A DNA stretch of 47,158 bases from Brachyspira sp. CAG:484 (GCA_000431315.1 HF989732.1:1-47158); one strand, 5' to 3'. Positions 16,226 to 25,276 are shown, counted from the first letter of the stretch. Translations and numbers: made by a program. Notes: generated by a model not told the origin, from the letters alone.

Positions 16226-16850
16226 CTTTTTTAAACTCCTTTATCATTTTGTTTATTTTTATTCTGTTCTGGTTATACAGGTTAATTTTGTCATCTATAG
16301 TTTTAATATTCTGCTGTTCATCTTCAATTGAGATTTGTCCGCTGTCAGGCATAATATCTGCAACTTCTCCCATAAAATGCGAGCATCTCACAAGAATTGA
16401 ACCGAGTTTGTTGAACATATCATCAAGCAGGCTAAGAGAATCGCTTAATCTCATCGGCTTATTAACAACGATAAGCTTGTTGGAAGCAAGACTTTCTTTT
16501 GTTGGTTCATATAATTCCAGTGACTTTGACCCGCCAAGACCGTTAAATTCTACAGTTGCAATTACCCCCTTAGGAAGCGAAAGATTTTTATCTTCAAGGA
16601 CAAATTTTACATAGACATGATCAGATACAATTTTAACCCTTTCGACATGACCTATTTGCAGCCCCATCATTCTTACCGGAGATCCGACTATAAGCCCGTC
16701 AACATCCTGAAGAAATATCTGATATGTTTTTAGTTCTGCTTTCTTTTTATAATTGTGATACCTGATACCGCCGATTACCAGTGTCAGTATAAGCATCCAG
16801 GCAACCGCTTCTAACCATAAAAATAATTGCAGCTTAGCTTTTTTATCCAT
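16197..16850 (-). CDS. mlaD: MlaD-family MCE-domain lipid transport protein
   Basis: A single N-terminal TM helix (residues about 8-27) is followed by an MCE domain (about 40-115) with the family GLIVGSPVRMMGLQIGHV core and VIATVEFNGLGGSKSLELYE. A coiled-coil C-terminus (about 165-217) follows. MCE proteins form hexameric rings that carry phospholipids between inner and outer membranes. The usual ABC partners MlaE and MlaF are not adjacent, but an MlaA-domain protein is encoded at 40.1 kb. At 217 aa it is longer than E. coli MlaD because of the helical tail, closer to cyanobacterial/plastid TGD2-like forms. It is co-transcribed with upp. Confidence 0.85.
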   Translation of the reverse strand: MDKKAKLQLFLWLEAVAWMLILTLVIGGIRYHNYKKKAELKTYQIFLQDVDGLIVGSPVRMMGLQIGHVERVKIVSDHVYVKFVLEDKNLSLPKGVIATVEFNGLGGSKSLELYEPTKESLASNKLIVVNKPMRLSDSLSLLDDMFNKLGSILVRCSHFMGEVADIMPDSGQISIEDEQQNIKTIDDKINLYNQNRIKINKMIKEFKKDEQREGKNN

Positions 16851-16947
16851 GCTCCAATTATACCTTAATACATAATTTTTTACTACTTGCGAAAAATTTT
16901 TTTATATTATATTATTAAGTTAATTAATAAGAAATGTGAGGTTTAGA

Positions 16948-17187
16948 ATGGAACAGATTATAAAAGTAGCTTGGGATTTGAATGAAAATACTGAAAACAG
17001 ATACCAATTAGTATATGAAATTGCTGAACTTGCAAAAAAACTGGTTGATGAAAATCAGGCTAAAAAAGCTCATGACGAATTTGTATTTGAAGAAAACTAT
17101 GATACCGGCTACACAAGAGAAAATCCGGTTGAGCACGCTATTATGGTTAAAGCGTCAGAAGCAGATGACAACCGTTTGGTAGGTTAA
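16948..17187 (+). CDS. Probable RNA polymerase omega-like subunit (79 aa)
   Basis: The start is the ATG at 16948, preceded by GAGG; the upstream in-frame codons at 16936 have no support. The layout resembles omega: ENRYQLVYEIAELAKKLVDE (residues about 15-34) followed by an ENPVEHAIMVKASE segment that parallels the family's KPV..AL.EIA box. Omega is a small assembly factor of RNA polymerase. Similarity is partial and short, so a lineage-specific small acidic protein cannot be excluded. A strong terminator follows, so it is a one-gene unit. Confidence 0.5.
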   Translation: MEQIIKVAWDLNENTENRYQLVYEIAELAKKLVDENQAKKAHDEFVFEENYDTGYTRENPVEHAIMVKASEADDNRLVG

Positions 17188-17209
17188 TCTGATTCTAATA
17201 ACAGTTTAC

Positions 17210-17248
17210 AGCGGAAGAACAGCCTTAATGTTGCTATTCCGCTTTTTT
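17210..17248 (+). terminator. Intrinsic terminator after omega-like gene
   Basis: A stem AGCGGAA / TTCCGCT with an inner AGC / GCT extension is followed by six Ts, 22 bp after the stop codon. This is a classic Rho-independent layout. Confidence 0.85.
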
Positions 17249-17269
17249 AGTGATTAAGGGAGTGTTTAT

Positions 17270-18070
17270 ATGGAAGATACAATTAGATTTATTAGAGAAA
17301 GAACTGGTGATTTTACGCCTGTTATTGGCATTATTTTAGGTTCCGGGCTTGGTGAACTTGCCGATGAATACTGTAACACTGCAATTCCTTACAGTGAAAT
17401 TCCAAACTTTATTTCTTCTACTGTCCATGGTCATAAAGGAAGACTGGTTTTTGCCGAGATTTCAGGTAAAAAGGTAGTAATGATGCAAGGCAGAAACCAT
17501 TTTTACGAAGGTCATACAATGCAGGAGATTACATACCCTGTAAAGGTTATGAAGAAACTCGGCGTTGAAACGCTTATTCTGACTAATGCTGCCGGAGCTG
17601 TTAATGAAAGCTACATACCTTCGGATTTAATGATAATTAAAGACCATATTAACTGCATGGGCTCAAATCCGCTTATAGGACCTAACAATCCGGAATTTGG
17701 CGAGAGATTTCCGGATATGTCGGAAATTTACAAAAAGGATTTAATTGCTCTTGCGAAAAAATGTGCATCTGAGTTGGGACTGGAAATAAAAGAAGGCGTT
17801 TATCTTGCAAATTCCGGACCATGCTATGAAACTCCGGCTGAAATAAAGATGGCAAGAATGTTCGGTGCTGATGCTGTCGGAATGTCTACTGTTCCTGAAG
17901 CTATTGTTGCAAACTACTGCGGTATGAAAGTGCTTGGTATAAGCTGTATCTCAAATACCGCAAGTGCCCAGGACGGTGAAAAGCTTTCCCATGCAGAGGT
18001 TATTGATACAACAACAAAAGCTAAAGAAAAGTTTAAGTCTTTAGTTGTTAAAATAATTAGCGCCTGCTAA
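17270..18070 (+). CDS. Purine nucleoside phosphorylase (PNP, trimeric type)
   Basis: Phosphorolyses purine (deoxy)nucleosides to base and (deoxy)ribose-1-phosphate. Motifs are GIILGSGLGELADE (phosphate loop), STVHGHKGRLVF, MMQGRNHFYEGH, LILTNAAGAVNESY, GPCYETPAEIKMAR and the late AVGMSTVPEAIVA. These are the signatures of the PNP/MTAP class II family (PunA, XapA, human PNP) rather than hexameric DeoD. The length of 266 aa is normal and the ribosome site is GGGAG. With upp nearby (opposite strand) the region holds two nucleobase-salvage genes. Specificity between guanosine/inosine and xanthosine is not readable. Confidence 0.92.
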   Translation: MEDTIRFIRERTGDFTPVIGIILGSGLGELADEYCNTAIPYSEIPNFISSTVHGHKGRLVFAEISGKKVVMMQGRNHFYEGHTMQEITYPVKVMKKLGVETLILTNAAGAVNESYIPSDLMIIKDHINCMGSNPLIGPNNPEFGERFPDMSEIYKKDLIALAKKCASELGLEIKEGVYLANSGPCYETPAEIKMARMFGADAVGMSTVPEAIVANYCGMKVLGISCISNTASAQDGEKLSHAEVIDTTTKAKEKFKSLVVKIISAC

Positions 18071-18235
18071 AATTACCACCAAAATCTGTTATGCTGACAA
18101 TGTAAAGTTTTGTTAAATATGCTCAAAGCCTGTTAAATCAAGCCTTATGCAGGGAATAATATATGTATACAAGCAATTTTATATACTTACTCGTTTTTAA
18201 ATATATATAAAGTATATAAATAGGAAAAGGATATT

Positions 18236-18763
18236 ATGACAGGCGTAAACGGATACAGCTATGCCCGTCCTGCAGGTTCGATGGCAAGTAAAGGGATGCA
18301 GTACGGCGGTGCAGCAGGAAATATCAGTAATCAATATAGTAACGTTGGCAATACCGGAATGAGTAAGGCTGATTTGCGAAACTCCGGGATGACTGCATCT
18401 GCCCAATACAGAGCAGAAGTTGGGGCACAACAGACAGCTGAATATTCACAGCAATTATCCCAAATGGCTCAAATGTATGGTATCAGCAACTTTGATCCAA
18501 TGATGGCAGATACCAATAACAGCGGAATTATAAGTAAAAAAGAATATAATAATATGGAAAAGCAGCTTCAAATGTACGCTATGCAGAATATGCGCACCGG
18601 TTCCAACGGGCAAAGCAGCTCAAGCGGTAATGTATTCGGAATGCTGAATAGCATCACTGATACTGCAGGGAACATAATGGGTGCGGTAAAAGGCGATGGA
18701 ACTTCAGGTACCAGCGGATTTATAGAAACTGCCGGCAACTGGGTTAAAGGGCTTTTCGGATAA
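18236..18763 (+). CDS. Gly/Met/Gln-rich small protein with one EF-hand-like loop
   Basis: Not a recognised family. AAGGAT precedes the ATG. There is no signal peptide or TM segment. The N-terminal 75 residues are rich in Gly, Ser, Ala, Met and Gln. A single calcium-loop-like motif DTNNSGIISKKE has acidic or polar residues at positions 1, 3, 5, 9 and 12, as in EF-hands. The C-terminus is a Gly-rich amphipathic stretch ending NWVKGLFG. The 165-bp upstream spacer is very AT-rich with several TATA-like sites, so expression may be strong. A surface or secreted structural role is possible but unsupported. Confidence 0.6.
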   Translation: MTGVNGYSYARPAGSMASKGMQYGGAAGNISNQYSNVGNTGMSKADLRNSGMTASAQYRAEVGAQQTAEYSQQLSQMAQMYGISNFDPMMADTNNSGIISKKEYNNMEKQLQMYAMQNMRTGSNGQSSSSGNVFGMLNSITDTAGNIMGAVKGDGTSGTSGFIETAGNWVKGLFG

Positions 18764-18864
18764 GCATTTTTTTCTGATTTGTTAAATTACGTAAATTTTT
18801 TAGCTGCATGGTCTTGCCAAATTTTTCCATTCGATTAAAAATATCTGATGGGAAGGACAAGAAT

Positions 18865-21084
18865 ATGCAAGTAGGAAAAACGCAGTATTTGATACGACCA
18901 AAGCAAAAAGATTACGGGATGTTATCCCCAAATCAAGGACCTATTCCTTCCAATCAAAAATTTAATAGAGATATTGAGAGACCTTTAAATCATAATTCCC
19001 AGAATTTATCATTTAAAGGTCTTTCTATATCTAAAGCTATTAATAAGATAATGTATGCACAGGATAAGGAAGTTACTTACAGTGCAAATGTTCTTTTTGA
19101 CAAAACAAAAAATCATCTCGGTGAAATGGTTAAAAAGCATTATGACCATGTTAAGTCTTCCGAAATGGCTAAAAAACTCGTCAAATTTGACGGTGATAAA
19201 ATCACTTTCCGTAAGAAGACCATCCCTCATCTTATCTGGGATGGTTTAATTTATCCGTTCAAAATTCTTCCGTTTGATATACTCAACGGAATGGTTGAAC
19301 TTATCGGCAAGATTAAGCCTTTCAAAAAATGGGCGCAAAGAGTTCTTGAAAAACCATTTTTCAGAAATATCAGACAACGTTCAAAGATTGAATCTGAAGT
19401 AAGCTCTTTAAAAGGTTTGTGTGAAACAGCTACAAAATTGAAAGACAAACCGGATGCAGAAATTTCATCAAAATTCTTCCAGCAGTCTGTTAAAATGTTT
19501 GACCCGAGAACAGGAAACTATGATACCAAACACGAACGTGCTCTGTGCCGTATGGTATCAGGTTTGCCTCCGGCAATTATGCTTGCAACAGATGCCTATA
19601 ACCTGTCAAGAATGATGGATGACGATCCTGCAGCAGCTAAAAAAGAAAAGAAAGCAAGATTCCGTCAGGAAATGAGCCGTCTGGTTATGAACGCTTATTT
19701 AATGCTTGTAACGTTTGGAGCTTTGAATAAATTTATTAATCAGTCAGCAGCAGGTAGTATGCTTATGACAGGTGCAACAACACTTTTAACCGAAACTTAC
19801 TCCCGTTTGAGAAACGGAAAACATATTAAACGCTTAACTCCGGAAGAAGCAAGAGCTGAAAATGAAAAAAATAATGCTCCGGAAAAAGATATTAAACCGC
19901 TGACATTTAAGTCTGATATGAAGCCCGCATCGCAGCCTAAAGAACAGCAGAAACCTCTGCTTTCATTCAGTACAATTATGAAAGCATCAGCAGGTGTGAT
20001 TGCTGCAGGTTTTGCAGTAAAAGGTGCAAGAAAATATATTCCTGGTGTAGAAGATGCTTTAAAAACCATTACCGAACCGTTCAATAAAAAATATAAATCC
20101 TTAACTCAGATAGCTGATTTTAGAATTTCCGGCGATAAGTTTGACGAAATAGTAAGAGTTCTCAGAGAAAATGACTTTGGCAAACTTGCTGATAAGTACG
20201 AACAGGTTGCAGCTACCGCACGAAATGCAGACGGTTCAATCAGCCTTGGAGTTAAAGATAAGAAGGTAAAACCGCTAATAGATTTTGTAATTGCTCCGTT
20301 CAAATTTGTATGGAATACTATCACTCTTCCTTACAAGTTAGTTGATAAAGGTGTTAAAGCTGCTATTAACAAAAAAGATCCGAAAGCTCCGGTAAAAGAT
20401 ATTGAAGCTCTGGCAAAAAGTATTGAAAAAATTGGTCGCGAAGCTACTAAAAAAGGATATAGTAAAGAAAAATTCCAGACTTTTGTAAAAGACAATATAA
20501 TGAAAGCCTTTAATACAGACACAATGTCTTCTGTACCTAACCACGAGCTGGCAAATCTTGCAAAAACCGCAGCAACTGCTGCCACTATGTGGTTCTTGAT
20601 GACAGATAACTACAATATGGTAATGCTGAAATCCAACGGTAATGATAAAGAAGGGGCTGAAACCAAGTTCAAAGAAAGATTTGTTCAGGAATGTTCAAGA
20701 TTGTTCTATTCAACATTGCTGATAGACCTCTTCAATAATACATTCCAGAAACAATACAACGCATCTCTATTGGGTATGAGCTGGATAACACTTACTGATA
20801 CAACAATAAGCGAAATCTTAACAAGAAAATCTGTGGGTATGACAATTACTCCTCATACAAGAGATGAACTTATGGCAATTGAAGAAAAACAAAATAATGC
20901 TACCGGTGCATTGAAAGGATACTATAACTTTATGCAGAGATTGACCGGCAAGCGTTCAATAAAATCTTATGAAGTAAAGCCTAAGAACACCCGAAACACA
21001 GCTTCTCAAAATACAAAAACGGCTGCAGTTCAGGAACCTTCAATGCAGGGAAGCAGTATTTTGAATAAGATGATTAAAGGTTAA
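18865..21084 (+). CDS. Large internally duplicated protein of unknown function (739 aa)
   Basis: The start is set at the ATG at 18865, which has GGAAGGA upstream; the earlier ATG at 18808 lacks one. The N-terminal 50 residues are polar and end NLSFKGLS. The rest is two tandem copies of one module. Copy 1 covers about residues 90-340 and copy 2 about 430-681. Each has a DG-x-I/S sheet (FDGDKITF / ADGSISL), an amphipathic xPFK helix region (IYPFKILPFD / IAPFKFVWNT), a D-x-YN hydrophobic helix (TDAYNLSRMM / TDNYNMVML), an RFRQEMSRL / RFVQECSRL helix and TLLTETYSR / TDTTISEIL. Hydrophobic helices suggest membrane association. There is no classical signal peptide. Its end meets the convergent small membrane gene. 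Confidence 0.7.
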   Translation: MQVGKTQYLIRPKQKDYGMLSPNQGPIPSNQKFNRDIERPLNHNSQNLSFKGLSISKAINKIMYAQDKEVTYSANVLFDKTKNHLGEMVKKHYDHVKSSEMAKKLVKFDGDKITFRKKTIPHLIWDGLIYPFKILPFDILNGMVELIGKIKPFKKWAQRVLEKPFFRNIRQRSKIESEVSSLKGLCETATKLKDKPDAEISSKFFQQSVKMFDPRTGNYDTKHERALCRMVSGLPPAIMLATDAYNLSRMMDDDPAAAKKEKKARFRQEMSRLVMNAYLMLVTFGALNKFINQSAAGSMLMTGATTLLTETYSRLRNGKHIKRLTPEEARAENEKNNAPEKDIKPLTFKSDMKPASQPKEQQKPLLSFSTIMKASAGVIAAGFAVKGARKYIPGVEDALKTITEPFNKKYKSLTQIADFRISGDKFDEIVRVLRENDFGKLADKYEQVAATARNADGSISLGVKDKKVKPLIDFVIAPFKFVWNTITLPYKLVDKGVKAAINKKDPKAPVKDIEALAKSIEKIGREATKKGYSKEKFQTFVKDNIMKAFNTDTMSSVPNHELANLAKTAATAATMWFLMTDNYNMVMLKSNGNDKEGAETKFKERFVQECSRLFYSTLLIDLFNNTFQKQYNASLLGMSWITLTDTTISEILTRKSVGMTITPHTRDELMAIEEKQNNATGALKGYYNFMQRLTGKRSIKSYEVKPKNTRNTASQNTKTAAVQEPSMQGSSILNKMIKG

Positions 21085-21287
21085 GATAAGATTATTCCCT
21101 GAGAAGTGCCGGTATGCTGCCCGGTTGGGTTTTCGCTATGGGTGTTAAACCAGAAAAATACTCCTGCGGTTGCAATTGCAACCAGAATTATAATTAGTAA
21201 CATTCTGGTCAGAATTGCAAAAATTTTTCCTATTATGAAAAGAGCTGCAATAATCCCGGCACCGATAAGTATTACGGCATAATCCAT
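21081..21287 (-). CDS. Small membrane protein (68 aa)
   Basis: Two hydrophobic segments (residues about 4-20 and 28-46) are separated by a short basic turn, followed by a polar tail (THSENPTGQHTGTSQ). GAGG lies before the ATG, and the start is 4 bp after the plsY stop, so it is in the plsY operon. Its last bases overlap the end of the convergent 739-aa gene. No family is recognised. Confidence 0.6.
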   Translation of the reverse strand: MDYAVILIGAGIIAALFIIGKIFAILTRMLLIIILVAIATAGVFFWFNTHSENPTGQHTGTSQGIILS

Positions 21288-21291
21288 TTAA

Positions 21292-21897
21292 TTACCTCAC
21301 TTTGTTTTCTTCACCTTTAAGCAGACGCTGAATGTTGCTTCTGTGAAGCCATATAATATAAACGGCTCCGAGTGCGCAGTAAATTGTATAGGCAACAGGC
21401 GCTTTAAACCACCACATTAAAAACGGTGAAACAGCCATTGCTATAATTGAACCCAGAGAAACGTATTTTGAAGTATAAGTTATAACCGCCCACACAACAG
21501 CAATTAAAAGTCCTACAATCCAGTTAAGAGCAAGTATTGTACCAACACCTGAGGCAACGGATTTTCCGCCTGTAAATTTCAGGAATATTGACCTGCTGTG
21601 CCCGAGAATTACTGCAACTGCCGCAACAACCGGCAAAAGTCCTATTCCTGTAAATGTTGTTGCAAAAAGTTTTGCTAATATAACAGGCAAAGCACCTTTC
21701 AAAGCATCAAGAAGCATTGTTATAAAAAACCATTTTTTGCCCATAACCCTTTTTACGTTTGTAGCACCGGTTGAGCCTGAGCCGATAGTTCTTATATCCT
21801 GTCCTGTAAAGGTTTTAACAATAATATATCCGGTCGGAATTGAACCTATTAAATATGCTGTCACAAAAACCGTAATAAATTCTAAAACTTTTTCCAT
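21292..21897 (-). CDS. plsY: Acyl-phosphate:glycerol-3-phosphate acyltransferase PlsY
   Basis: Polytopic membrane enzyme that makes lysophosphatidic acid from acyl-phosphate and G3P, the first step of phospholipid synthesis. The three family active-site loops are present: GSIPTGYIIVK with GSGSTGATNVKRVMGKK, the loop VILGHSRSIFLKFTGGKSVASG, and the late cytoplasmic stretch IWLHRSNIQRLLKGEE. Several TM helices and a 201-aa length fit. A strong AAGGAG-type ribosome site and promoter precede it. It is followed by a small membrane protein in the same operon. Confidence 0.94.
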   Translation of the reverse strand: MEKVLEFITVFVTAYLIGSIPTGYIIVKTFTGQDIRTIGSGSTGATNVKRVMGKKWFFITMLLDALKGALPVILAKLFATTFTGIGLLPVVAAVAVILGHSRSIFLKFTGGKSVASGVGTILALNWIVGLLIAVVWAVITYTSKYVSLGSIIAMAVSPFLMWWFKAPVAYTIYCALGAVYIIWLHRSNIQRLLKGEENKVR

Positions 21898-21920
21898 ACT
21901 CTCTCCTTATTTGTTATCAG

Positions 21921-21950
21921 ATTATAACACAATTAAAAACCTTATGGCAA
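21921..21950 (-). promoter_or_regulatory. Promoter of plsY operon
   Basis: On the minus strand TTGCCA (5/6 of consensus), an 18-bp spacer and perfect TATAAT (21926-21921), 23 bp before the plsY ATG. It lies back to back with the promoter of the VWA operon. Confidence 0.6.
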
Positions 21951-21952
21951 TA

Positions 21953-21981
21953 TTGATTTAAGTCAAAAAATATGCTATAAA
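21953..21981 (+). promoter_or_regulatory. Promoter of VWA/FHA-like operon
   Basis: TTGATT, a 17-bp spacer and TATAAA with an extended -10 (TGC before it), 24 bp before the ATG. Its -35 lies only 2 bp from the divergent plsY -35, so the two could compete or share regulation. Confidence 0.65.
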
Positions 21982-22005
21982 TAATCTAAGAGAGAGTTGG
22001 TATTT

Positions 22006-22674
22006 ATGAACAGAAAATTAATAATTCTAGGTATTTTAATTCTTGCGGTATCCATTGTCGGAAAACTTTTATGGACAGCACTTAAAAACGTAAAGGTAGA
22101 CGATTTTAAACCAGCAGCAGTAATTTTTGTAGTAGATTCTTCTGCTTCTAATCAGAAAGATTTGCCCGAACAGAAAAAGATGCTCAGACAAATCTGCAAT
22201 ATTCTTGATCCGGAAGATTTGATTAAGATTTTAAAAGTTTCCGAGGATTCTTATTTAATATATGAAGGTGCACCGTTTAACGGGTCCGGCATTGATAAAG
22301 CAATGGATGCTTTTACTGCATATGATGATAAAGATTACGGTACTGCATACGGGGTAGGCTTGAAAAAGGCTTTTTCTCACGCCCTCGAAATGAAAAAGAA
22401 CGGCTACCTGCCTGCCATTGTTGTAATGGGTGATCTGGAAAACGAAGGTGCAATTGAAAAACAGATTAACTGGGAAACTCTTCCTGAAAATGTTCAAAAT
22501 GTCCAAAAATATGCACCGGATCTGGCAATGATGTTTTTATATGCACACCCGGAAAAACTTGATAAAGTGAAAGAAGCTCTCACTCCTGTTTTGGGTGAGA
22601 AAAAACTTATTGTGTCACCAAAACAAAATTCAGATAAAGCAGTTAAAACATTTATCCACGCTCTGGACAGATAA
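22006..22674 (+). CDS. Membrane-anchored VWA-domain-like protein
   Basis: The ATG at 22006 is chosen over the TTG at 21997 because AGAGAG lies at useful spacing before it. An N-terminal signal anchor (residues about 4-26) is followed by a von Willebrand A-like fold that begins AAVIFVVDSSAS. D44-S45-S46-A47-S48 is a MIDAS-type metal site. Later GYLPAIVVMGDLEN resembles the strand carrying the second MIDAS acidic residue. VWA domains bind ligands through a metal ion and often act as adaptors. The next gene starts 16 bp downstream, and the set of five genes appears to form one operon. Confidence 0.7.
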   Translation: MNRKLIILGILILAVSIVGKLLWTALKNVKVDDFKPAAVIFVVDSSASNQKDLPEQKKMLRQICNILDPEDLIKILKVSEDSYLIYEGAPFNGSGIDKAMDAFTAYDDKDYGTAYGVGLKKAFSHALEMKKNGYLPAIVVMGDLENEGAIEKQINWETLPENVQNVQKYAPDLAMMFLYAHPEKLDKVKEALTPVLGEKKLIVSPKQNSDKAVKTFIHALDR

Positions 22675-22690
22675 AATTATGAGGTAATTT

Positions 22691-24301
22691 ATGGCTATTA
22701 TAATTTCTTCTTCAACACAGGAAAAAGTTTTTGAAGATAAATATATAATTAATATCGGCAGTAACGAAAGATGTGATTTTTACATAGATGCAGGCTATGA
22801 AGTTTTGTTGACTGTGCAGATTGACCGTATAACAAACAAATGCTTTGTTACCAATAATTTCCGTAATGAAAAAATTCTGTTTAAAGGAAAGCCTCTTCAG
22901 AAGATTGAAATTAACAATATTTGTAAAATTGTTTTTGCAGGAACCTCGGAGTTTATCAGTGTCAAAGTTTCCGAAGCAGATAAAATGAAATCTACAGTTT
23001 CAGCAATTGAAAAAGAAGAGTTGACAGAAGAAGATTTGAAAAGACTTTATGGCAATGATGCCTCTACTATAACAAAGGTTAAAATAGAAAAGCAGCGTGA
23101 ACCTATTGAACAGGCTCGCGTCGCAATTATCAAACAGGTTGCATATTCTATTAACGAATTGAAAAATAAAATATCCGCTAATTCGAGAAACAGTATATTT
23201 CTTCATATAGCACTTGCGGTGAGTGCAATTTTCAGTTCGTTCGCAGTCGCTAATTATCTTATGGGGCTTACAATTCAGGAGGCTGAAAAGTATCTTTACC
23301 TGCCGACAAATATAAAAGTTTGGGCAGCTTATGCAATAATTGTGTTTGGAATTTGCCTAATGCTTAAGCAGGGTGTTTATTTGTTTTTACAGAATAATGT
23401 CGTAAAAGAGCTTGCGAAAACAACAAGATTTGCGCAGAATTTTATGTTAATTCTGTCTACAATATTCATTCTTGGTATATATGCTGTTAACCTTGTATAT
23501 TTTATGAATTTAAATAATTTTATATCGTTTGCACTATTTATCTCGCTGTTCTTTGTTGGAATTATGGCTACACTTGCAATAAGCTGCGGGTACTTTAAAT
23601 GTAATAATTCCGAGTGGAGTGCAACTTTAAACAAGTTTGAGTATAGAGAAGATTTTGAAGCGGTTTTGAAGGCTTACAGGCTCTGGATAGAGCGCTACAT
23701 AAACAGCTTAAGCAGAACAAAAATCCGTAATATAAAAGACAGACTGTTTAATCTCCAATTAAAATCTGCCGGGGAGATTATAGTAGGAATTTTAACCGCG
23801 CCATTCCTTGCATATGGTGTTTCCAACACTCTTGCAATGTGTTTTCCTGAGGCAGCCGGCTGGATAAGAATTTCAGGTCTGCGTTTCAGTCCTATTTTTC
23901 TGGTACTTGCTACATTCTTGATTATATTTGCATTTTTCGGATTTGTAAGTGCGTTCACAGCTTCCAAGAAAATTCAGGCATCTCAGGTGATTAAGCAGGA
24001 TGGTTTCAGCGATTACAGACAGCATTCGGTCAACATCTTCGGGCTTGAAGGTGTGCGTAAGCTTACGCTTGATAAAAACCGTTATCTTGCTATTGCATGT
24101 TCAATTATTTTTATAGAATTCTCAATGAACGTTTCATATTTTATGACTGAAATCGGCGGCGATCTGCAAGGGATTGCTCTTAGTTTGATAGCCGCACTTG
24201 TTCCTACTGCGTTATTAATTGCTGAAACATTGATGCTCAGTCAGACACAATTTGATATTTATGCTTGTGATGAGCTGCTGGCAAAAATAGATAAAGATTA
24301 G
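22691..24301 (+). CDS. Polytopic membrane protein with N-terminal FHA-like domain (536 aa)
   Basis: The first 100 residues are all-beta and FHA-like, with IINIGSNERCDFYI resembling the FHA GR/S region. No full set of phosphothreonine-binding residues is certain. A charged linker (about 100-160) leads to about eight hydrophobic segments, in pairs, from residue 168 to the end. Between them sits a cytoplasmic or periplasmic block (about 310-370, EFREDFEA-like and RTKIRNIKDRLF). The topology suggests an inner-membrane assembly or transport factor that senses phosphorylation through the FHA part. Ordered after the VWA gene and before a TonB-C-like gene, it looks like the core membrane part of a complex. 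No known family is recognised. Confidence 0.65.
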   Translation: MAIIISSSTQEKVFEDKYIINIGSNERCDFYIDAGYEVLLTVQIDRITNKCFVTNNFRNEKILFKGKPLQKIEINNICKIVFAGTSEFISVKVSEADKMKSTVSAIEKEELTEEDLKRLYGNDASTITKVKIEKQREPIEQARVAIIKQVAYSINELKNKISANSRNSIFLHIALAVSAIFSSFAVANYLMGLTIQEAEKYLYLPTNIKVWAAYAIIVFGICLMLKQGVYLFLQNNVVKELAKTTRFAQNFMLILSTIFILGIYAVNLVYFMNLNNFISFALFISLFFVGIMATLAISCGYFKCNNSEWSATLNKFEYREDFEAVLKAYRLWIERYINSLSRTKIRNIKDRLFNLQLKSAGEIIVGILTAPFLAYGVSNTLAMCFPEAAGWIRISGLRFSPIFLVLATFLIIFAFFGFVSAFTASKKIQASQVIKQDGFSDYRQHSVNIFGLEGVRKLTLDKNRYLAIACSIIFIEFSMNVSYFMTEIGGDLQGIALSLIAALVPTALLIAETLMLSQTQFDIYACDELLAKIDKD

Positions 24302-24305
24302 TAGT

Positions 24306-25097
24306 ATGACATGGCTTAAAATATTTGTAGTAATTGCATTTGTATTTATAAACTGGTGCGTTCTGGCATTTGAACCTTCTGTGCACGCACCTTTTGTAAT
24401 GGAAAAGAAGGATTTTAAACTTGCAAAACACTACCAGGAGCCAAAATCCTCATCAGGAACAATTAATCTTTTAAAACTGGGACTTTCCAAAATGCCTCCG
24501 GCGCAGGAAGCTAATGCAACGCTTGCTGACGCATCCGCTGAACAAACTGTTAAAAGAGAAGTTCATATTGAGCCGTCCGAATTTTACAGGCAGGCAAACG
24601 GACTTGGCATACGAAATGTTTCAAATACACGTAGTGAAAATTTTAGTTTTGGTAAAAACAAAGAAAAGAACAAGCGGCTTGAACAAAAGGTTGATGCTGT
24701 TATTTCAGCTACAGAAGAAAAGCCTAAGAAGCTTTCACGCAGAGAAGAAACTATTGCCTGGAACCGGTGGCGCAGTGATTTGCAAAACAGAATAATGGCA
24801 GAAAGTCCTGTTAATGCTCCTATTGGCACTTTTATTACTTTTTCGTTCAGGGTAAGCAGCAAAAAAACAATCTCAAATGTAAAGATTAATTGTTCAAACT
24901 GGAGTTATACAAAAAGTATTCGTGAGGTTATGGTTCCTTTAATTAAAAGTTATGCGGGAAAAGAATTTCTTGAGTTTCCGGCAGGTTCTGAGAGAAAATT
25001 TATTGATTTTAAAGGTGCTTTTCTAATCTGGTATGAGGAAAGCTTTTCTTCTCCGGATGATTACAATGATTTTGAAAGGGTGCAGTGGTATGAGTAA
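24306..25097 (+). CDS. Exported protein with TonB C-terminal-like domain (263 aa)
   Basis: Signal peptide or anchor at residues 3-22 (WLKIFVVIAFVFINWCVLAF). A long polar linker contains a Lys/Arg-rich part (KNKEKNKRLEQKVD). The C-terminal domain (about 150-255) has the TonB-C layout: a helix ending WRSDLQNRIMAES, then GTFITFSFRVSSKKTISNVK, VPLIKSYAGKEFLEFPAGSE and a final strand FKGAFLIWYEES. TonB-C domains bridge the periplasm to outer-membrane partners. It starts 4 bp after the FHA-like gene and overlaps the next small gene by 8 bp. Confidence 0.65.
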   Translation: MTWLKIFVVIAFVFINWCVLAFEPSVHAPFVMEKKDFKLAKHYQEPKSSSGTINLLKLGLSKMPPAQEANATLADASAEQTVKREVHIEPSEFYRQANGLGIRNVSNTRSENFSFGKNKEKNKRLEQKVDAVISATEEKPKKLSRREETIAWNRWRSDLQNRIMAESPVNAPIGTFITFSFRVSSKKTISNVKINCSNWSYTKSIREVMVPLIKSYAGKEFLEFPAGSERKFIDFKGAFLIWYEESFSSPDDYNDFERVQWYE

Positions 25098-25224
25098 AAA
25101 CGGGTTAATTATTTTATTAATATGTGTTGTAGCAGGCTTGACTGCAATTACAGCTTTTGTTGCGGCTGCAAAACCGGACATTAACAAATCGGTTGTTCTA
25201 CAGATTATAAAATACAAAAAATAA
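25090..25224 (+). CDS. Small single-pass membrane protein (44 aa)
   Basis: The start is an ATG that overlaps the end of the upstream TonB-C-like gene by 8 bp, typical of translational coupling. The product is one hydrophobic helix (GLIILLICVVAGLTAITAFV) with a short basic tail. It is shorter than usual annotation limits but the operon position supports it. It may be a small subunit of the complex encoded around it. Confidence 0.55.
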   Translation: MSKNGLIILLICVVAGLTAITAFVAAAKPDINKSVVLQIIKYKK

Positions 25225-25276
25225 TCTCAATAATTAAGAGGATTGCCGGTTTCAATGTGTGTAATAAAATTACTGT

